Below are positions 1 to 11,936 of a DNA stretch of 64,000 bases, in pieces (position 1 is the stretch's first letter; each line of letters opens with the position of its first letter). Below the pieces are notes generated by a model. It had not been told where the DNA came from and searched no databases. It saw only the letters and a program-made list of their open reading frames with translations. A program made the position numbers and the translations under genes. The stretch comes from Artemisia argyi (lineage: Eukaryota; Streptophyta; Magnoliopsida; Asterales; Asteraceae), in contig CM060691.1 of NCBI GenBank assembly GCA_030686995.1, positions 61,784,338 through 61,848,337 on the forward strand, read 5' to 3'.

Positions 1-425
1 CCTATTTTGATAACTTTTGATTTCCCAAGGTCTAAGAATGATTTTTCTTTCAAAAATATCCCACCAGGGACTAAATCTGCCAAAATCTGAAACTTCAGGG
101 GCTAAATTGTAAATTTCCAAAACTTTTCCAATTTTTCACCAAAGGACTAAATATGACAACTTATGATTTCAAAAGGACCTTTGGTGATAATTTTCTATAT
201 TTTGAATATCCAGGGACTAGTTTTGTAATTTTATGAAAGTTGGGGGACTGAAACTGCCAATTTTGCAAACTTGTGCGTTTTTCATTTGTTTTTGCTCATT
301 TTGCATCTAAAACATATAAAACACAATTTTGAAATATTTTTAGTATTTTGATGCATTTCTGAGTGTTGTTGTATGTTTTGCAGTTCAGATTAGACAAAAA
401 ATTATGAGTGTTTGAGCACTCATCA
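1..425 (-). mobile_element. Athila-like LTR end (element E), rest outside window
   Basis: These bases are the reverse complement of the first ~430 bases of the LTRs of element C (48898 and 55948), ending in the same terminal hairpin (TGAGTGTTTGAGCACTCA) and TCA terminus. The element is on the minus strand and its body lies to the left of the window. It interrupts the pol of the Sirevirus that follows. The flanking GGGAA (426-430) is the expected target duplication, but the other copy is not in view. Confidence 0.85.
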
Positions 426-426
426 G

Positions 427-1847
427 GGAACTAGTCTCAAATCCTAGGAACTAAGTGGGTATTTAGGAATAAATTAGATGAAAATGGAATAGTAACTAGG
501 AATAAAGCTAGGCTAGTCGCCCAAGGTTATAATCAACAAGAAGGAATTGATTATGACGAAACCTATGCCCCTGTAGCTAGATTAGAATCCATTAGAATCC
601 TTTTAGCTTATGCCTGCGCCCTAGACTTTAAGTTATACCAAATGGATGTGAAGAGTGCATTCCTTAACGGTTTTATCAATGAGGAGGTTTATGTGGCACA
701 ACCCCCGGGATTCATTGACTTCGCAAAACCTGATTATGTCTACAAACTAAAGAAAGTTTTATATGGTTTTAAGCAAGCTCCAAAGGCTTGGTATGATAGA
801 CTGAAAGCTTTCCTAGTTGAGCATAATTATTCCATGGGAATGGTAGATAACACTCTCTTCACTAAAAGAAGTGACCCAAATATCATCATTGTTCAAATAT
901 TTGTCGATGACATTGTATTTGGATCGACTTGTCAGGATATGTGTGATGAATTTGCCAAAATCATGCATGATGAGTTTGAGATGAGCATGATGGGTGAACT
1001 AAACTTCTTCCTAGGATTACAAATAAAACAACTAAAAGATGGAATATTTTTTAACCAATCAAAATATATTAAGGAAATGCTAAAGAAATTTGGCCTAGAA
1101 GACTCAAAACCCCTTAAGACACCTATGTCTACGGAAGTGAAACTCATAAGAGATGAAGAAGGTGAGTCCGTAGATAACACTAAGTATAGAGGAATGATAG
1201 GTAGTTTACTATACTTAACGACAAGTAGACCCGATATCATGTTTAGTGTTTGCCTTTATGCCCGCTTTCAAGGGGATCCCAAAACCTCTCACCTAGAAGC
1301 GGTTAAGCGTATCTTCCAATACATTAAAGGCACTATACACTTAGGATTATGGTATCCTAAGGGATCCGGCATAGAAACCATTGTCTATGTGGATTCGGAT
1401 CATGCGGGAGACTACATGGATCAAAAAAGCACTAGTGGTATTTGCACGTTTATGGGATGTTGCCTAACGTCTTGGTTTTCCAAGAAGCAAACCGCTCTTG
1501 CCATTTTGACCACCGAATCTGAATATGTAAGCGCTGGAAAGGCATGTCAACAAGCACTATGGATGAAACAAGCTCTCGTAGACTATGGCGTTAGGTTAGA
1601 AAACATTCCTATAATGTGTGATAATAAAGGAGACATAGATTTAAGTAAGAATCCGGTTCAACACTCTAGGACTAAACGTATAGAAATACGTCATCACTTT
1701 CTTAGGGATAACGTACAAAAGGGAAACATAACAATAGAAAAGGTAGCCTCGGAAGATAACATTGCCGATATATTTACTAAGCCCCTTAAGCATGAATTAT
1801 TTAACCACTAGCGTCTAGGATTAGGAATGATGGAACAAATAGATTAA
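427..1847 (+). pseudogene. Copia pol fragment: reverse transcriptase and RNase H
   Basis: The reading frame encodes the C-terminal half of a copia polyprotein. RT is recognised by KWVFRNK near 456, [10 protein letters not shown], the [11 protein letters not shown] block, [21 protein letters not shown] and the catalytic FVDD (variant of YVDD) near 901-912. RNase H follows with [19 protein letters not shown] and the tail IRHHFLRD. An internal Met at 642 opens the longest frame but is not the true start, since homology continues upstream to the element E junction. About 450 the frame shifts between the [12 protein letters not shown] and TKWVF stretches. A TAG at 1809-1811 replaces a sense codon, and the copia ending LGLGMMEQID continues in frame to a TAA at 1845-1847. 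The enzyme is therefore interrupted and incomplete. Confidence 0.93.
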
Positions 1848-1889
1848 AATTTTATTTCTAAAATTTCATGATCCTGAAAAAAAAATTTT

Positions 1890-1970
1890 GAGCGGACCCC
1901 TTAAATTTATAAGGGCGGCCCCCTTAAAATTAAGGGGACCGGCCTCACTTTAAAGGGGCCGGCCATCTGA
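1890..1970 (+). repeat. GC-rich palindromic block a in Sire1
   Basis: Three short copies of an AAGGGG-GGCCGGCC type motif alternate with AT-rich arms (for example CCCTTAAAATTAAGGG). The same kind of cluster recurs at 2655-2735 and in the LTR at 4467-4530, just upstream of the TATA box. Confidence 0.7.
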
Positions 1971-2654
1971 GCATAAAAGTTTTAAAGTTTCTTTTCTTTC
2001 TTCTCAAGTCTAAGTTTAGGATTCTGTTTTGCACAAAAATCAGGAATTGAGATATTTTGTTTTGCATATATATTCTCAAAGAAAACCTCAATTCATTTTG
2101 AAATCATTCTCACGTTTAGGAAAACTCATTGTTTAATAATGGTAAAAACATTTTTCTAAAATCATGCATGAAATGTCACATGAATTGTCAAAATATATAA
2201 TCCAATATATATCCTTGGCAATCATGGATTAAGCAAATTGAATCAAGGAGTTTTTGGATTGCTTCTTAGGACATTTGTGTTCCTTTGCATTAGGAGTCGA
2301 AGCAATTGCATCTCCACATTTGTTGCATATAGGCACACACTAGAAAAATGTCAAGTATCACTTTGTCACATTTGTTCCATCATTAGTTTCTCACTCACTA
2401 AATTGCCTTATACTTTACTTGTTGCCTTAGGTTACATGACTTGCTTATTTGTTCATTTACATTATTGTCTTTGCATGAAACTATATTATATGCTTAGTTG
2501 CCTACATATATACTTTTTATGCATACTTCATCAAGATAATATTTGTTTAGTTGCTTAAAGAAATGGACTTGCCCAAAACCAAACCTCAAAACAAACATCT
2601 TTCTAGAAAAATCTCTACCAAAAACCATTTCTGGCAATCTGGGAACCAAACACT
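1971..2654. other. Low-coding interval of Sire1
   Basis: Between the end of pol and the second GC-rich block I see no recognisable coding sequence. A 106-codon open frame at 2238-2558 has no family signature and AT-rich low-complexity composition. Confidence 0.5.
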
Positions 2655-2735
2655 GGGTGGCCCCCATAATTATAACGGGTGGCCCCCTTAAAATTAAAGG
2701 GGCCGACCATTTATTAAGGGGGCCGGCCACCTGAT
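2655..2735 (+). repeat. GC-rich palindromic block b in Sire1
   Basis: Second copy of the cluster: GGGTGGCCCCC, an AAAATTAAAGG arm and GGGGGCCGGCC in order. It resembles 1890-1970 and 4467-4530. Confidence 0.7.
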
Positions 2736-2820
2736 GGTCGAGGTTCCCTGTTTGCTTTCTGCTTTTTATCCCATTTCACCCTATTTTGATTCCACACTTC
2801 CCTAAATTCACAAACATTCT

Positions 2821-3641
2821 TTGTCTATCAAATCCACCACATATTATCCTTCCATAAACACCAAATCAGCACACTATAAATACCCACATTCATCATTAAT
2901 TATCACTCAAGCCATCATATCATCCTCCAATCACCCAAGAACCAAACCTACAAGAGGTGCAAGGATCACCGTCAAACCTATGTGGAGCAGAAAACTTGAT
3001 ACATGTCAAAAATTCTCATCTATTAATGATGTTGTCCCCAACCAACCAACAACTAAACATTCACTTCACCCAAGTGAAACCTTCATTTTACCTCCACATG
3101 ACAACCTCACTATCTCACTCACCAACAATACTCCACATCCATCTCACTCAAATCTTCCAAATGATCCTTTTGAGGAACATACTCAACCCCAAAACCACAT
3201 CCATCCCTTTCATCAAGAGATGAATCCTATGCTACATGTCCAAACCTCAATCCCCAACAATAATCCAACTCCACCATCTTCACCTTCTTCCGAACATAAA
3301 AGTTCGTCGAGGACCTCAAAGAAGCCCATGAGCTTAGTGCTCTACTAGCCTTACATCTGGCTCAACACAATTTGGATCATCAACCCTCTACCACTCCATC
3401 CTCACCATCCAACAACATTGTCCCACTTGAGAATCATGTCAACAATTGTCCTTGTTGCATTTTTCTCCAAAAACAAACCATTGCTCTTAATGAGCACTTC
3501 ACTTGGATTGAGTATCTCCTCACAAGGTCTTCTCCACCACCATCACAAACACAACAATCCAACTCTTCCGCTCCAAGCTCACCTACATCAACCACTCCAA
3601 ACTCTCCAAACAAAATTCCCACAAAAGTCTACCTCCACTAA
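2821..3641 (+). pseudogene. Degenerate Pro/Ser/Thr-rich ORFs, env-like position of Sirevirus
   Basis: Two open stretches in different frames (2821-3348 and 3372-3641) encode proteins very rich in Pro, Ser, Thr, Asn and His, with runs such as PPSSPSSEH. They lie between pol and the polypurine tracts, where some Sireviruses carry an env-like ORF. I see no convincing signal peptide or membrane segment, and the first frame ends at TAG 3346-3348. They may be one shifted ORF or simply C-rich sequence. The assignment rests on position alone. Confidence 0.3.
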
Positions 3642-3915
3642 ATCCATGTTCCATGTTTCCTATCTCCAACCAGGTCTAGAGACCTCAAGTTGGCAACCTA
3701 GTATTATCTAATGTAGTTTGCTAAGAAAAGCATATATGTATGCTTATGTAACAATGATTATGTTTTTCAACATAATCTACTTTATGAATAATGAATGCTT
3801 GTTGAGATTTAATTTCTTTGTCTTTTACATGTTTTCTTGTCATATATTGCATCATATATATTGTATGTTCTAAATATTGCAAGCATTCCATATCTCGATT
3901 TGTCCTATAACCTTA

Positions 3916-4079
3916 AAACGAGGGGGAGTACATGTCAAGGGGGAGCTAATACAACATCGGGATAACCTTTTTGATGTTCACAAAAAGGGGAGAAGTGATA
4001 TAAACTCACTAAATACTCACATAAATAATAACTTTTGATTTAATGAGTTTAGATTTTGTAATCATCAAAAAGGGGGAGA
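3916..4079 (+). promoter_or_regulatory. Repeated polypurine tracts of Sire1
   Basis: Four purine tracts of AGGGGGAG type occur near 3921, 3938, 3986 and 4067-4079. The last directly precedes the 3' LTR and should prime plus-strand DNA. Multiple polypurine tracts are a trait I recall for Sireviruses. Confidence 0.7.
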
Positions 4080-4080
4080 T

Positions 4081-5338
4081 TGTTGATATAAATAATGCGT
4101 AAAAACGTTATTAATATTTCTCGATATCCCTATGTTTTGACGATCACAAAATGTAAAATCATTAAACGTAAAATCATTACGTAAATAAGTATTTAGTGAC
4201 AAAATATCATTATATCCAACTAATTCACTTAAGGTATGAATAAACAATTGCCTAATACATTTTATGATTAAAGGAAGGTTTATTTACAAATTACAAATTA
4301 TATAAAGTGGTATAAACATTTTATATATTTAGAAAAACACTTTTGGTAATTAGAGGAAAATGTTTATTTCATAATAAATAAATGAATTCAAATTTTTAAC
4401 CAAATTCAGTTAAACTTTCACCAAATAAACTTTCCCCGGAAAAGACAAAACTTTCTGGCCATTACAGGAGGGCGGCCCTCTTAATTTTAAGGGGGCCGGC
4501 CATGAATTAAAGGGGTCGGCACGCTCCTGTGTCAGAAAAGTTTTTGCCTATAAATACTGGTTCAAATCTGTAATTTTACCTCACCTTTTGCACTAAAACT
4601 TTCTGTCTAAATTCTCTTAAATCATCTTCCTAAAACCTTTGATCATAAACATATTTGTTCTGGTTTCAAGTGATTCAATCCATCCTCATTCAAAGTGCAA
4701 GAGAAGAATACTCCTCCAACATCTCATTAAGAAGTACTGTAGATTTGTGAATATTATTAGTTGTGGTGTAAAGTATTTGTAAAGGTGTAAAAGTTGTGTA
4801 ATAGATAGATCTAGGTGTGTTAGTAATTGTTAATAGAAGTAGTAGTGCTGGGAAGAAGAAGAAGTAGTGTTGTGAAGAAGAAGTAGTGAAGTTGTGTAGT
4901 AGTAGTGGTGTGCATAAGTTGTGAATAAGGTGTGTAGTGGTGTGAGATTGGTTCTAGCTACCATTAGGACTTGACATCTAGCTTAGTGTCGTTAATTGGT
5001 GTAAGCAAAAGTTGTGTAAGGTTTTTTCCGCCATAAGGGAGCTTGTTGACATAGTGAAGAAAACTCTCGAGTTAGGTGCTCGGGGAGTGGAGTATGGCGA
5101 AGAGGTGCTTCGTAGCCGAACCACTATAAATCCTTTGTCTTGTGGTGCGATCTTTCCATCTCTATCTCTTTACTTACTTACTTATATTGTTGTTGTTTAC
5201 TTTCGTAGATATTAGTATATATAAGTGTTATATATTGATCTCACATAAAACTAGAATCGAAGATTTTGCAAACAAAGTTTTTCTTCTAAAAAAATTGACG
5301 TAAAACTATTCAACCCCCCCCCCTTCTAGTTTTCCACA
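4081..5338 (+). mobile_element. 3' LTR of Sire1
   Basis: The LTR starts TGTTGATA after the polypurine tract and ends CTAGTTTTCCACA. It resembles the LTR at 61523-62855 (shared ending, similar GTAAAAGTTGTG-rich R/U5 part). A GC-rich block (4467-4530) precedes a TATA box at 4548-4557. Confidence 0.9.
4467..4557 (+). promoter_or_regulatory. U3 promoter of Sire1: GC-rich palindromes and TATA box
   Basis: GAGGGCGGCCCTC (4468-4480), GGGGGCCGGCC and GGGGTCGGCACG sit within 60 bases. The TATA box CTATAAATAC (4548-4557) follows about 20 bases later. The layout is that of a proximal promoter element cluster; which factor binds is unknown. Confidence 0.6.
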
Positions 5339-5390
5339 TTGTAGTCAAAGTTCTTCATGTCAACATCAACTTCATCCACATCATAATCCT
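5339..5390 (-). pseudogene. MULE PB1-like gene, downstream piece
   Basis: Read on the minus strand this short piece continues, in frame, the MULE gene at 28290-29182 after removal of element A and one copy of the ATCCT duplication. It encodes YDVDEVDVDMKNFDY, the acidic stretch that precedes the core of plant Mutator-like transposases. The gene is then cut by the end of Sire1. Confidence 0.75.
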
Positions 5391-8209
5391 TGATTGGCCC
5401 TAAACAGTCAACTTATATTGACCAAGGAATGGTCAACAAAGTCAAACAACCTAGAGTCAATCTCCGGGTAATATAGGGTATCACCAGGTCGTTAAGTCCC
5501 GACGAGGTGTGAATTGTGCTTCAGCGTGCTTGTGATCGGGTGATTTTTCACAGAAAAGGGTTGTGATGAGAATTATTTGAGAATTATGAAATTAAATAGC
5601 TTAGGAAAGCTATATGATTGATTACTTGAATTTAGATTAAGAAGAATTAAGCTAAAACCTAAAAACGTACGTTTTGCTGAAAACGGGAACGAACGTACGT
5701 GATAAAAAGTAAGTTTGATTATCTAAAAAGCCTACGGGTATAAAAATGATATTTTTACAAACCTAATGATTAAAGAAAATTTTTGAAAAATTAATATTAA
5801 TTTTTACACTATTTATATATTTATTATTAATTAAATACTAATTTCCTATTTACTTTTAATTAATTAAATTAACCTAAAATACAAATAATTATGAAATTAA
5901 CCTAGAAAAATAAAATTTAAACTTAGAAAAATCTAAAATACTATAAAACTAATTTTAAAACTGAAAATATATTTTTTAGACTTTTTAATTAATTATTAAC
6001 TATTTATTAATTACTTTTTAATTATTTAAATTACCCTAAATTCTAATTAATTAAGAAATTACACTAGAAAATTGAAAATAAAAATTGGAAAATTTTAAAA
6101 TAATTAAAAACTAATTTTAAAACTAAATTTGTATTTTTCTGATTTTCTAATTAATTAATACTAATTATAAACTATTTATTAATTATTAAAAACTAATTTA
6201 AATTATAAAAACTACCAAATGATGAAAGAAAAATCTGAGAAAATTACAAAAACTATTTTTAACTATCAAAAGCCTAGGAAAAATATAAAATGAGATTTTC
6301 TTATAAATAAGCTGAGGAGATAAGCCAATTGACTTAAATAGAAGCTATCACTTCTATTAAATTGTGCTTTTTTGGATTTTTCTCTTTCACAACTGCTTAT
6401 GGACTATTTTTGAACAACTTTTGTGAAGGTGAATTGTTTGGAACACAGAAATAAGCAAAATGAGAGCTTATTATATTGACAGTTAAGCTTTTTAGCTTAT
6501 TAGGACTTTGATGGAATTAGAAAAGCTACCAAATTAGATCTCAAACACAAATAAGCTATAAACAGATAAAGGACTACTTGAAACAAACAAGATGACACAG
6601 ATAAATACAAGAAATAAGCACAAAATAAGCAATAAGCAATCCAAACACCAAACAGTCCACAACAGGTCACAGAGGTCACTTTTGAAGGCCTGTGGGGTCT
6701 ACTAAGGAGCTTGGAAGGCCAAAAGAAAAGTTGAGCCAATAAGATGAGCTTATTGGTTGTCTAAAAAGCTAGGGTATGCTCCCTGGGTACCACAATTGAG
6801 GTCAGGAGGGGGCTTGGAACTTGGGTCTTTGGAACTGAGTTATCAGTACACAAGCAAAATGGGACAAACTAAATGGGACTTGCAGCCCTATCAAATGAGC
6901 TTCAAATCACTAAATAAGCTACAAGCCTTGAAGATTAGCTTATTGGCTTTCCAATAAGCCAATAATCAGGGTATGGGGCCCACTGGTTAGCCCTGTGGGG
7001 TCCATCAAATATAGGTGATTGGGACTGCTAGCAGTGCACAGGGGAGTACCTTCCCCTGCAGCTCACTTTGAGCTTGTGCACAGGCTTGTAAAAAATTCAC
7101 AAAAATAGGCTAACAATGAGGCTCTGAAGTTTAGCTGGGGTATTTTACACCCAGGAATTTTTAGATCCTCAAACTTAATACAAAATTCACCCAAGAATTG
7201 GTTTTCTGCCAAAGGGGCACTTTTTGACTTTTTGTGTAAACTAGAACTTTGACTATATTGAACTTTTGATTGCTTCCTAACAACTTAAAATGATATTATA
7301 CGTTGAGATGAGACTGAATTAGGTTATCTAAACTACTTATGAACAGGTTTGATAAGATTATAACCTAAAAGTCCTAACAGTGGAATACTAAGGTGATGTT
7401 TGAAGTGATTTTGACTTTTTGCTATTTGAGACCAAGATTTTATAGTCAATCTCACTTAATGGTACTTATACTGGCATACTGCAACAACAAGCAACAAGAA
7501 TAGCAGCCAGGAACCCTGTGGACAGGTTAATCCCAAACACTCCTTAATGAAGGCTAAAACTTGATTTTCAAAGTAAATGTAGGAATTAGACCCAAACACC
7601 AATTTCAAACTTCAAATTATCACTTAATGAGACCAAATGAGCATAGATAAACAATACTACAAACAAGAAACACTGAGATGACAAATATGATACTTGACTG
7701 TGAGATTTAGAATTTAAAGCACTAAAAATAACCAAGAACAAGCTATCTATATTAGGCTAAATTATGAATAACTAGCAACAAACAAACATAAAAACACAGA
7801 TAATATCAAAATTAAACAACTACAACACTAAAAGAGAAAAAGTTGGAACAAAAGCTTACAAAGTGCACTCCTGCAGAAAACTAATGAACCATGAACCAAA
7901 CACCAATCCTATTGGTTTCCATAAACCACTAACCCACTGCCATCCCAAATTAACAGTGCTCCAAGCTTGATCCTTCTTCTTTGTTTGATTTTTATTTCAT
8001 TTTATTTTTTATATATATATTTTTCTATTTTTGTGATTCTGAGTTTTCTAATTGATATATGAGCTTGCAAAACTTATAAAAGTTCTCTGTTTGAGCTAGT
8101 ATGAGTTCACAATCAGCTTAAACTTACTAATGAACCTTAACTAATATTTGAAATTCTTGAATAAATCTTATAAAGTGGAATTGAGAAATAAACTTAAAAT
8201 GAAGCTTTC
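5391..8209 (-). mobile_element. 3' LTR of element A, distal part
   Basis: This matches 24392-27235 closely along its length. It contains an AT-rich tract (about 5760-6240), a region rich in AATAAGC/GCTTATT words (about 6280-7000) and many short related words. Element B is inserted at its right edge, with CTTTC (8205-8209) duplicated. I see no coding sequence. Confidence 0.92.
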
Positions 8210-9501
8210 TGATGCACGGGAATTGCACCAGGCTTTACCTCTCGAGGGATCTCGAGAAGCTTACAACCCCTACCAGGCAGTGTACCTGATCGTTGTAGTA
8301 TAGTATAGTGACAAGTACCGGGGGATTGATCGTTCAACTCAGGAATAGTGTCGCTAGGATTAGAAAACCTAAAAACTAGGTCTAGAGGTGAGGGATGATT
8401 CTTTTTGTATTTTTATATTTTTATAAAAGCAAGTAAAAATCTCGGTTTTTAGAGGAGTGGGCAGAATTAGTTGCTAGTCAACTAACCCAATAACTAAGAT
8501 ACAATCAAAATAAAATAACAAAAATGAAAATAACGCTAATTACTAATGTGGTGTGAACAATAGATGGGAGAATTGTGTTTACTTAGATTTCACTACTCCC
8601 TAGATATCTTTTACAGGTTAATTGTTTGTTACAGTTGCGTGGATGACGGGTTATATTCCTTAATACCAATCGTGGGGTGGCGTACGTACTTCCCCAACTT
8701 TATAAGCTCCTATTTCACTCCTATGTCGAGCCTGCAAGAAGCTCCTAACATGGGATCACTAGAATTCGCTCATGCATTAAAACTATAAACAAGTAATCAA
8801 CCTATAATCAACATCTAGGTTTCATTACATCTAAGTAAACACACAAGAGATCTAGCCTAGCATGTTAAAATCAAGACAAGCGTAAGATATATTCAAACAA
8901 CACATAGACATATTGAATGAATTGAAAGGATACTTATCTCAATTGAACATGAAGGGTTTCAAGGGGTGAAAACCCTTGAAAATACTGTAAAAGTCGTGCT
9001 AGGGTTTATTAAGTTCGACCCTAAAATTCTCCTCTCTTTAGAATGAAAATTACAAAGACTATATATAGATTTACTAAGGTGACGGCGTCAAGAAGAAAGT
9101 TCTGACGCCGTCAACCCGCCGCCAAAAATATAATCGGATTGCCTAGATCCAGATCTGACGCCGTCATGTGTTTTGTTGCTCTGGGCCGTCACCACTTTTA
9201 CTCTTGACGCCCTTGCCTTGACGCCGTCACGTTTTCTCTGGGCCATCACTAAAATTGCTCTTGACGCCGTCATCAAAATCTTCTTGACGCCGTCAGGTAC
9301 TGTTCCCAGCAAGGAAAATTAAGACTTTGCCGTTTTCTTCACTTTTATGCTCAAAAAACGTCAAAAATGCTTCATTTTCTAGAATTCACTCCCAAAATAC
9401 CTAAAATCACAAAAGGAACGATTTAGGGCAATATTTGATCAAATAAATTCAAATTCCGGCTTAAATGACCTCCTAAAAATGGATCATTTTTCGCCTCATC
9501 A
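8210..9501 (-). mobile_element. 3' LTR of element B
   Basis: It runs from TGATGCACGG to GCCTCATCA. Relative to the 5' LTR of B and the LTR of D it lacks about 120 bases (between 8790 and 8791; the missing part is about 15301-15418 in the other LTR). It carries the promoter cluster at 9059-9295. Confidence 0.93.
9059..9295 (-). promoter_or_regulatory. U3 promoter of B: TATA box with six TGACGSCGTCA palindromes
   Basis: The TATA box CTATATATAG is at 9059-9068. Upstream on the minus strand lie six perfect 11-base palindromes of the form TGACG(C/G)CGTCA at 9080-9090, 9103-9113, 9156-9166, 9219-9229, 9262-9272 and 9285-9295, with extra half sites. TGACG is the core bound by plant bZIP factors of TGA type (as-1-like elements). 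Binding here is inference. Confidence 0.65.
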
Positions 9502-9540
9502 TATACCCTTACACTTGAGATTTGCTTGTCCTCAAGCAAA
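9502..9540 (-). promoter_or_regulatory. Polypurine tract and adjoining hairpin of B
   Basis: On the minus strand a purine-rich stretch (AAGTGTAAGGG) directly precedes the 3' LTR. Just upstream is a perfect 8-bp hairpin with a 4-base loop (TTTGCTTGTCCTCAAGCAAA on the plus strand, 9521-9540). A comparable hairpin with a GGGAC loop occurs at the same place in A (17216-17232). Confidence 0.65.
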
Positions 9541-10047
9541 TGCGGTTTTATTCTAATCAAAATACAAGTTAGGGGTCATTTAACACTAATATAAAAGTAA
9601 TTACAACAAATAATCGTTCCACTAAAGACCAAAGATAAGCACGGAGGTCATACACTAGCACCTCACAAATAGTGTTTAGATACTCACATCTCTCGGATGT
9701 AATAAATATATATCACAATATGGAAATGGAAAATATCTCTCACTACCTGTCATAGCAAAATAGATTACCACAGGCTTGGGAAAGGATCAAACCTCCACCA
9801 CTTGGCGTAAGCACCTAGGATAAACTATCAAAGAGGTCTTTTTAAAGGGTTATAACGTTAGGTGTAGGGATATGGAATACACGGTTTTGTTGGATAAAGG
9901 CAATCTTTACTGGTGGCGAGTTAATCATCTTGGTCAATTACATGTACAATATGGCGTTGCTAAGCAAAGACTAGACTCGACTTGAGCTAATAAATCAAAA
10001 CTAACAAAAACATAAAATAAACATAGAATGAAACGGGATGGTAGTCC

Positions 10048-10090
<43 letters not shown>

Positions 10091-11936
10091 ATACACTCTT
10101 ACCCTACCATCCAAAATAATACATCATAGGGAATGAACATTCCCCTTACACTTGAATTTTTACATACTTTACAATAAACTAATCTAATGACTCGAATTAA
10201 GATAATCAAAACACTTGGAGTACTTTTAAGATTAACGCACATATGGGGGTAATATATGATGTTCTTCCCCATTACTTCGTAACATTAGTACTTTACCCAT
10301 GAGTCCCAATCGTCCCAAAACAATAAGTACAAGAATATGACTCGACTTAGCAACCATGTAATCAATTAGATAATTAACTAAGGGTTTAAACATGTAACAA
10401 TAATGCACTAAAGATGAGTGCATACGCGGAAGGCTAAGGCGATTTGGGTGTACATTTAAGTGGGGTGTAACAAATTCTTCCTTTAAGGAAGATGCTTAAA
10501 GGTAGAAACGAAAAGATAGGCTCGGAGGGGTGTACTAGGAGTTTCGTGTACTAAAAATGTGTACAACGCTAAGGGTGTGGGAAAATTAATTGGCTTTACT
10601 AGCCAATAATAGGACTTAAATGGTCAAGTAATTATGATACGGGTTTAACACAAGGGTGATCCTAATGCCTCTTATCATGTAGTAAATCCTACTATACGAA
10701 TGTAGTCTCACTAGCGATCTCGGGATGCATCACTAACGCAAGTTCTAGAATCTAAATGCTACCGGTACACTTATAAGCACTAATAATGAATGCTATTCCT
10801 ATCAAATCTAAAGGCGAACCACATATTTGGGTGGAAAAATTTTCTGAATGGTACGGTTTTGTGCTTGTCATACAATCTCCTATCCATGAGACGCTTGCTA
10901 AGGCTAAAGTTTCACTCCTAAATGTTGTAAAAAATTTTAAATTTGGCGCTAAAATTACACTAACAAGTATTTCTCTTAGTTTTATTACACACCTACCATC
11001 AAACAAACAAACACAAGTGAAAGTGTATCCTATAAGGTATCATCATTTACCCTCCCCTTATACTTAGGATGAACATTGTCCCCAATGTTCAATTAAAGAT
11101 TGTAAAATTAAAATAGGTAAAAGAATGAAATCAAATACTCCCCTGATTCGCTCGGTGTGGATAGTGTGTTAACAAGGTTAGATCTTCCTCCAAGAAAATG
11201 AACCATCAAAGCTTCCCTTCCAGAAATATAAATCATCTTCTTGTCATACATAACCTGTTAAACCTGAGAAAACAAACAAGGCAACCTCGCGTAAAATCGG
11301 CGGCAATCTATATATGATAATAAATCCTAGAAAACAAAGTAAGATATAATGCTTGTGGAATGAATGTTCGCAGATTTCCTGGAGTTTATAAAGCTAAAGA
11401 TTTAACAAAAACTTTAAGACTCCGTTAGAAAAACAAAACTAGCAAAATTTCCAGATTTTTACACATGACGTCGTCAGGAATTTCTTCCTGACGCCGTCAG
11501 AAGTGATCTGCAAAAATTCTTACGTTAAGTTTCCGGAAAATTTCTGGAAAAACTTTGTCCTACTTCCTGGAAAATCCTACAAAACATCATTATGACTCGA
11601 TATAAGCATTTGACTCTAACAAATACGAATATACATGTTCATTTAATATTGTGGAGAATCATGATCGGTTTTGTTTCTTAAAAACATATTTGGGGTTTCC
11701 CCTTACACTTATCTTTTGTGAAATATCTTTGGATAAAGTTAAGACTAAGCCAAACGACAAAATAAAGTATTTTCACCATTTTATTTTGAAACATGATCTA
11801 CCAACAATAAAAATAAAGCATGCATACGGAAACAAATAACAATCAAAAATAAAAATCACACAAATCATGGGTTGCCTCCCAAGAAGCGCTTTTCTTTATT
11901 TACGAGTCTTGTAGCTAGACTCAAGGTCATGGGCTA
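9541..11936. other. Untranslated 3' interval of element B
   Basis: This 2.4 kb holds no convincing ORF on either strand. It contains a 40-base T run (10049-10088), a TGACGTCGTCA/TGACGCCGTCAG pair near 11466-11500 resembling the LTR palindromes, and the block GGGTTGCCTCCCAAGAAGCG (from about 11870). I recall close versions of that block downstream of coding regions in many plant Athila-like elements. Confidence 0.6.

Larger units (their letters stand above)
426..5338 (+). mobile_element. Sirevirus-type Ty1/copia element Sire1, 3' part
   Basis: In order it holds the C-terminal half of copia pol (RT and RNase H), a long low-coding interval with Pro/Ser-rich degenerate ORFs, repeated polypurine tracts and a 3' LTR. 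This order, the repeated AGGGGGAG tracts and the interval where Sireviruses may carry an env-like ORF fit the Sirevirus lineage. The 5' part is missing because element E interrupts it at 425. The right edge lies inside a MULE gene; TTGTA (5339-5343) would be its target duplication. Confidence 0.85.

Noticed and set aside
2238..2734. Open frames downstream of Sire1 pol
   Set aside because: Short, without motifs, partly composed of GC-rich palindrome blocks.
9080..9295. Regularly recurring 11-mers as a possible CRISPR-like array
   Set aside because: Spacing is irregular (13-53 bases), motifs are palindromic, and the context is a plant LTR promoter.
10752..11067. Overlapping ORFs on both strands in the 3' interval of B
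   Set aside because: No recognisable domain and no counterpart in related elements here; likely chance.
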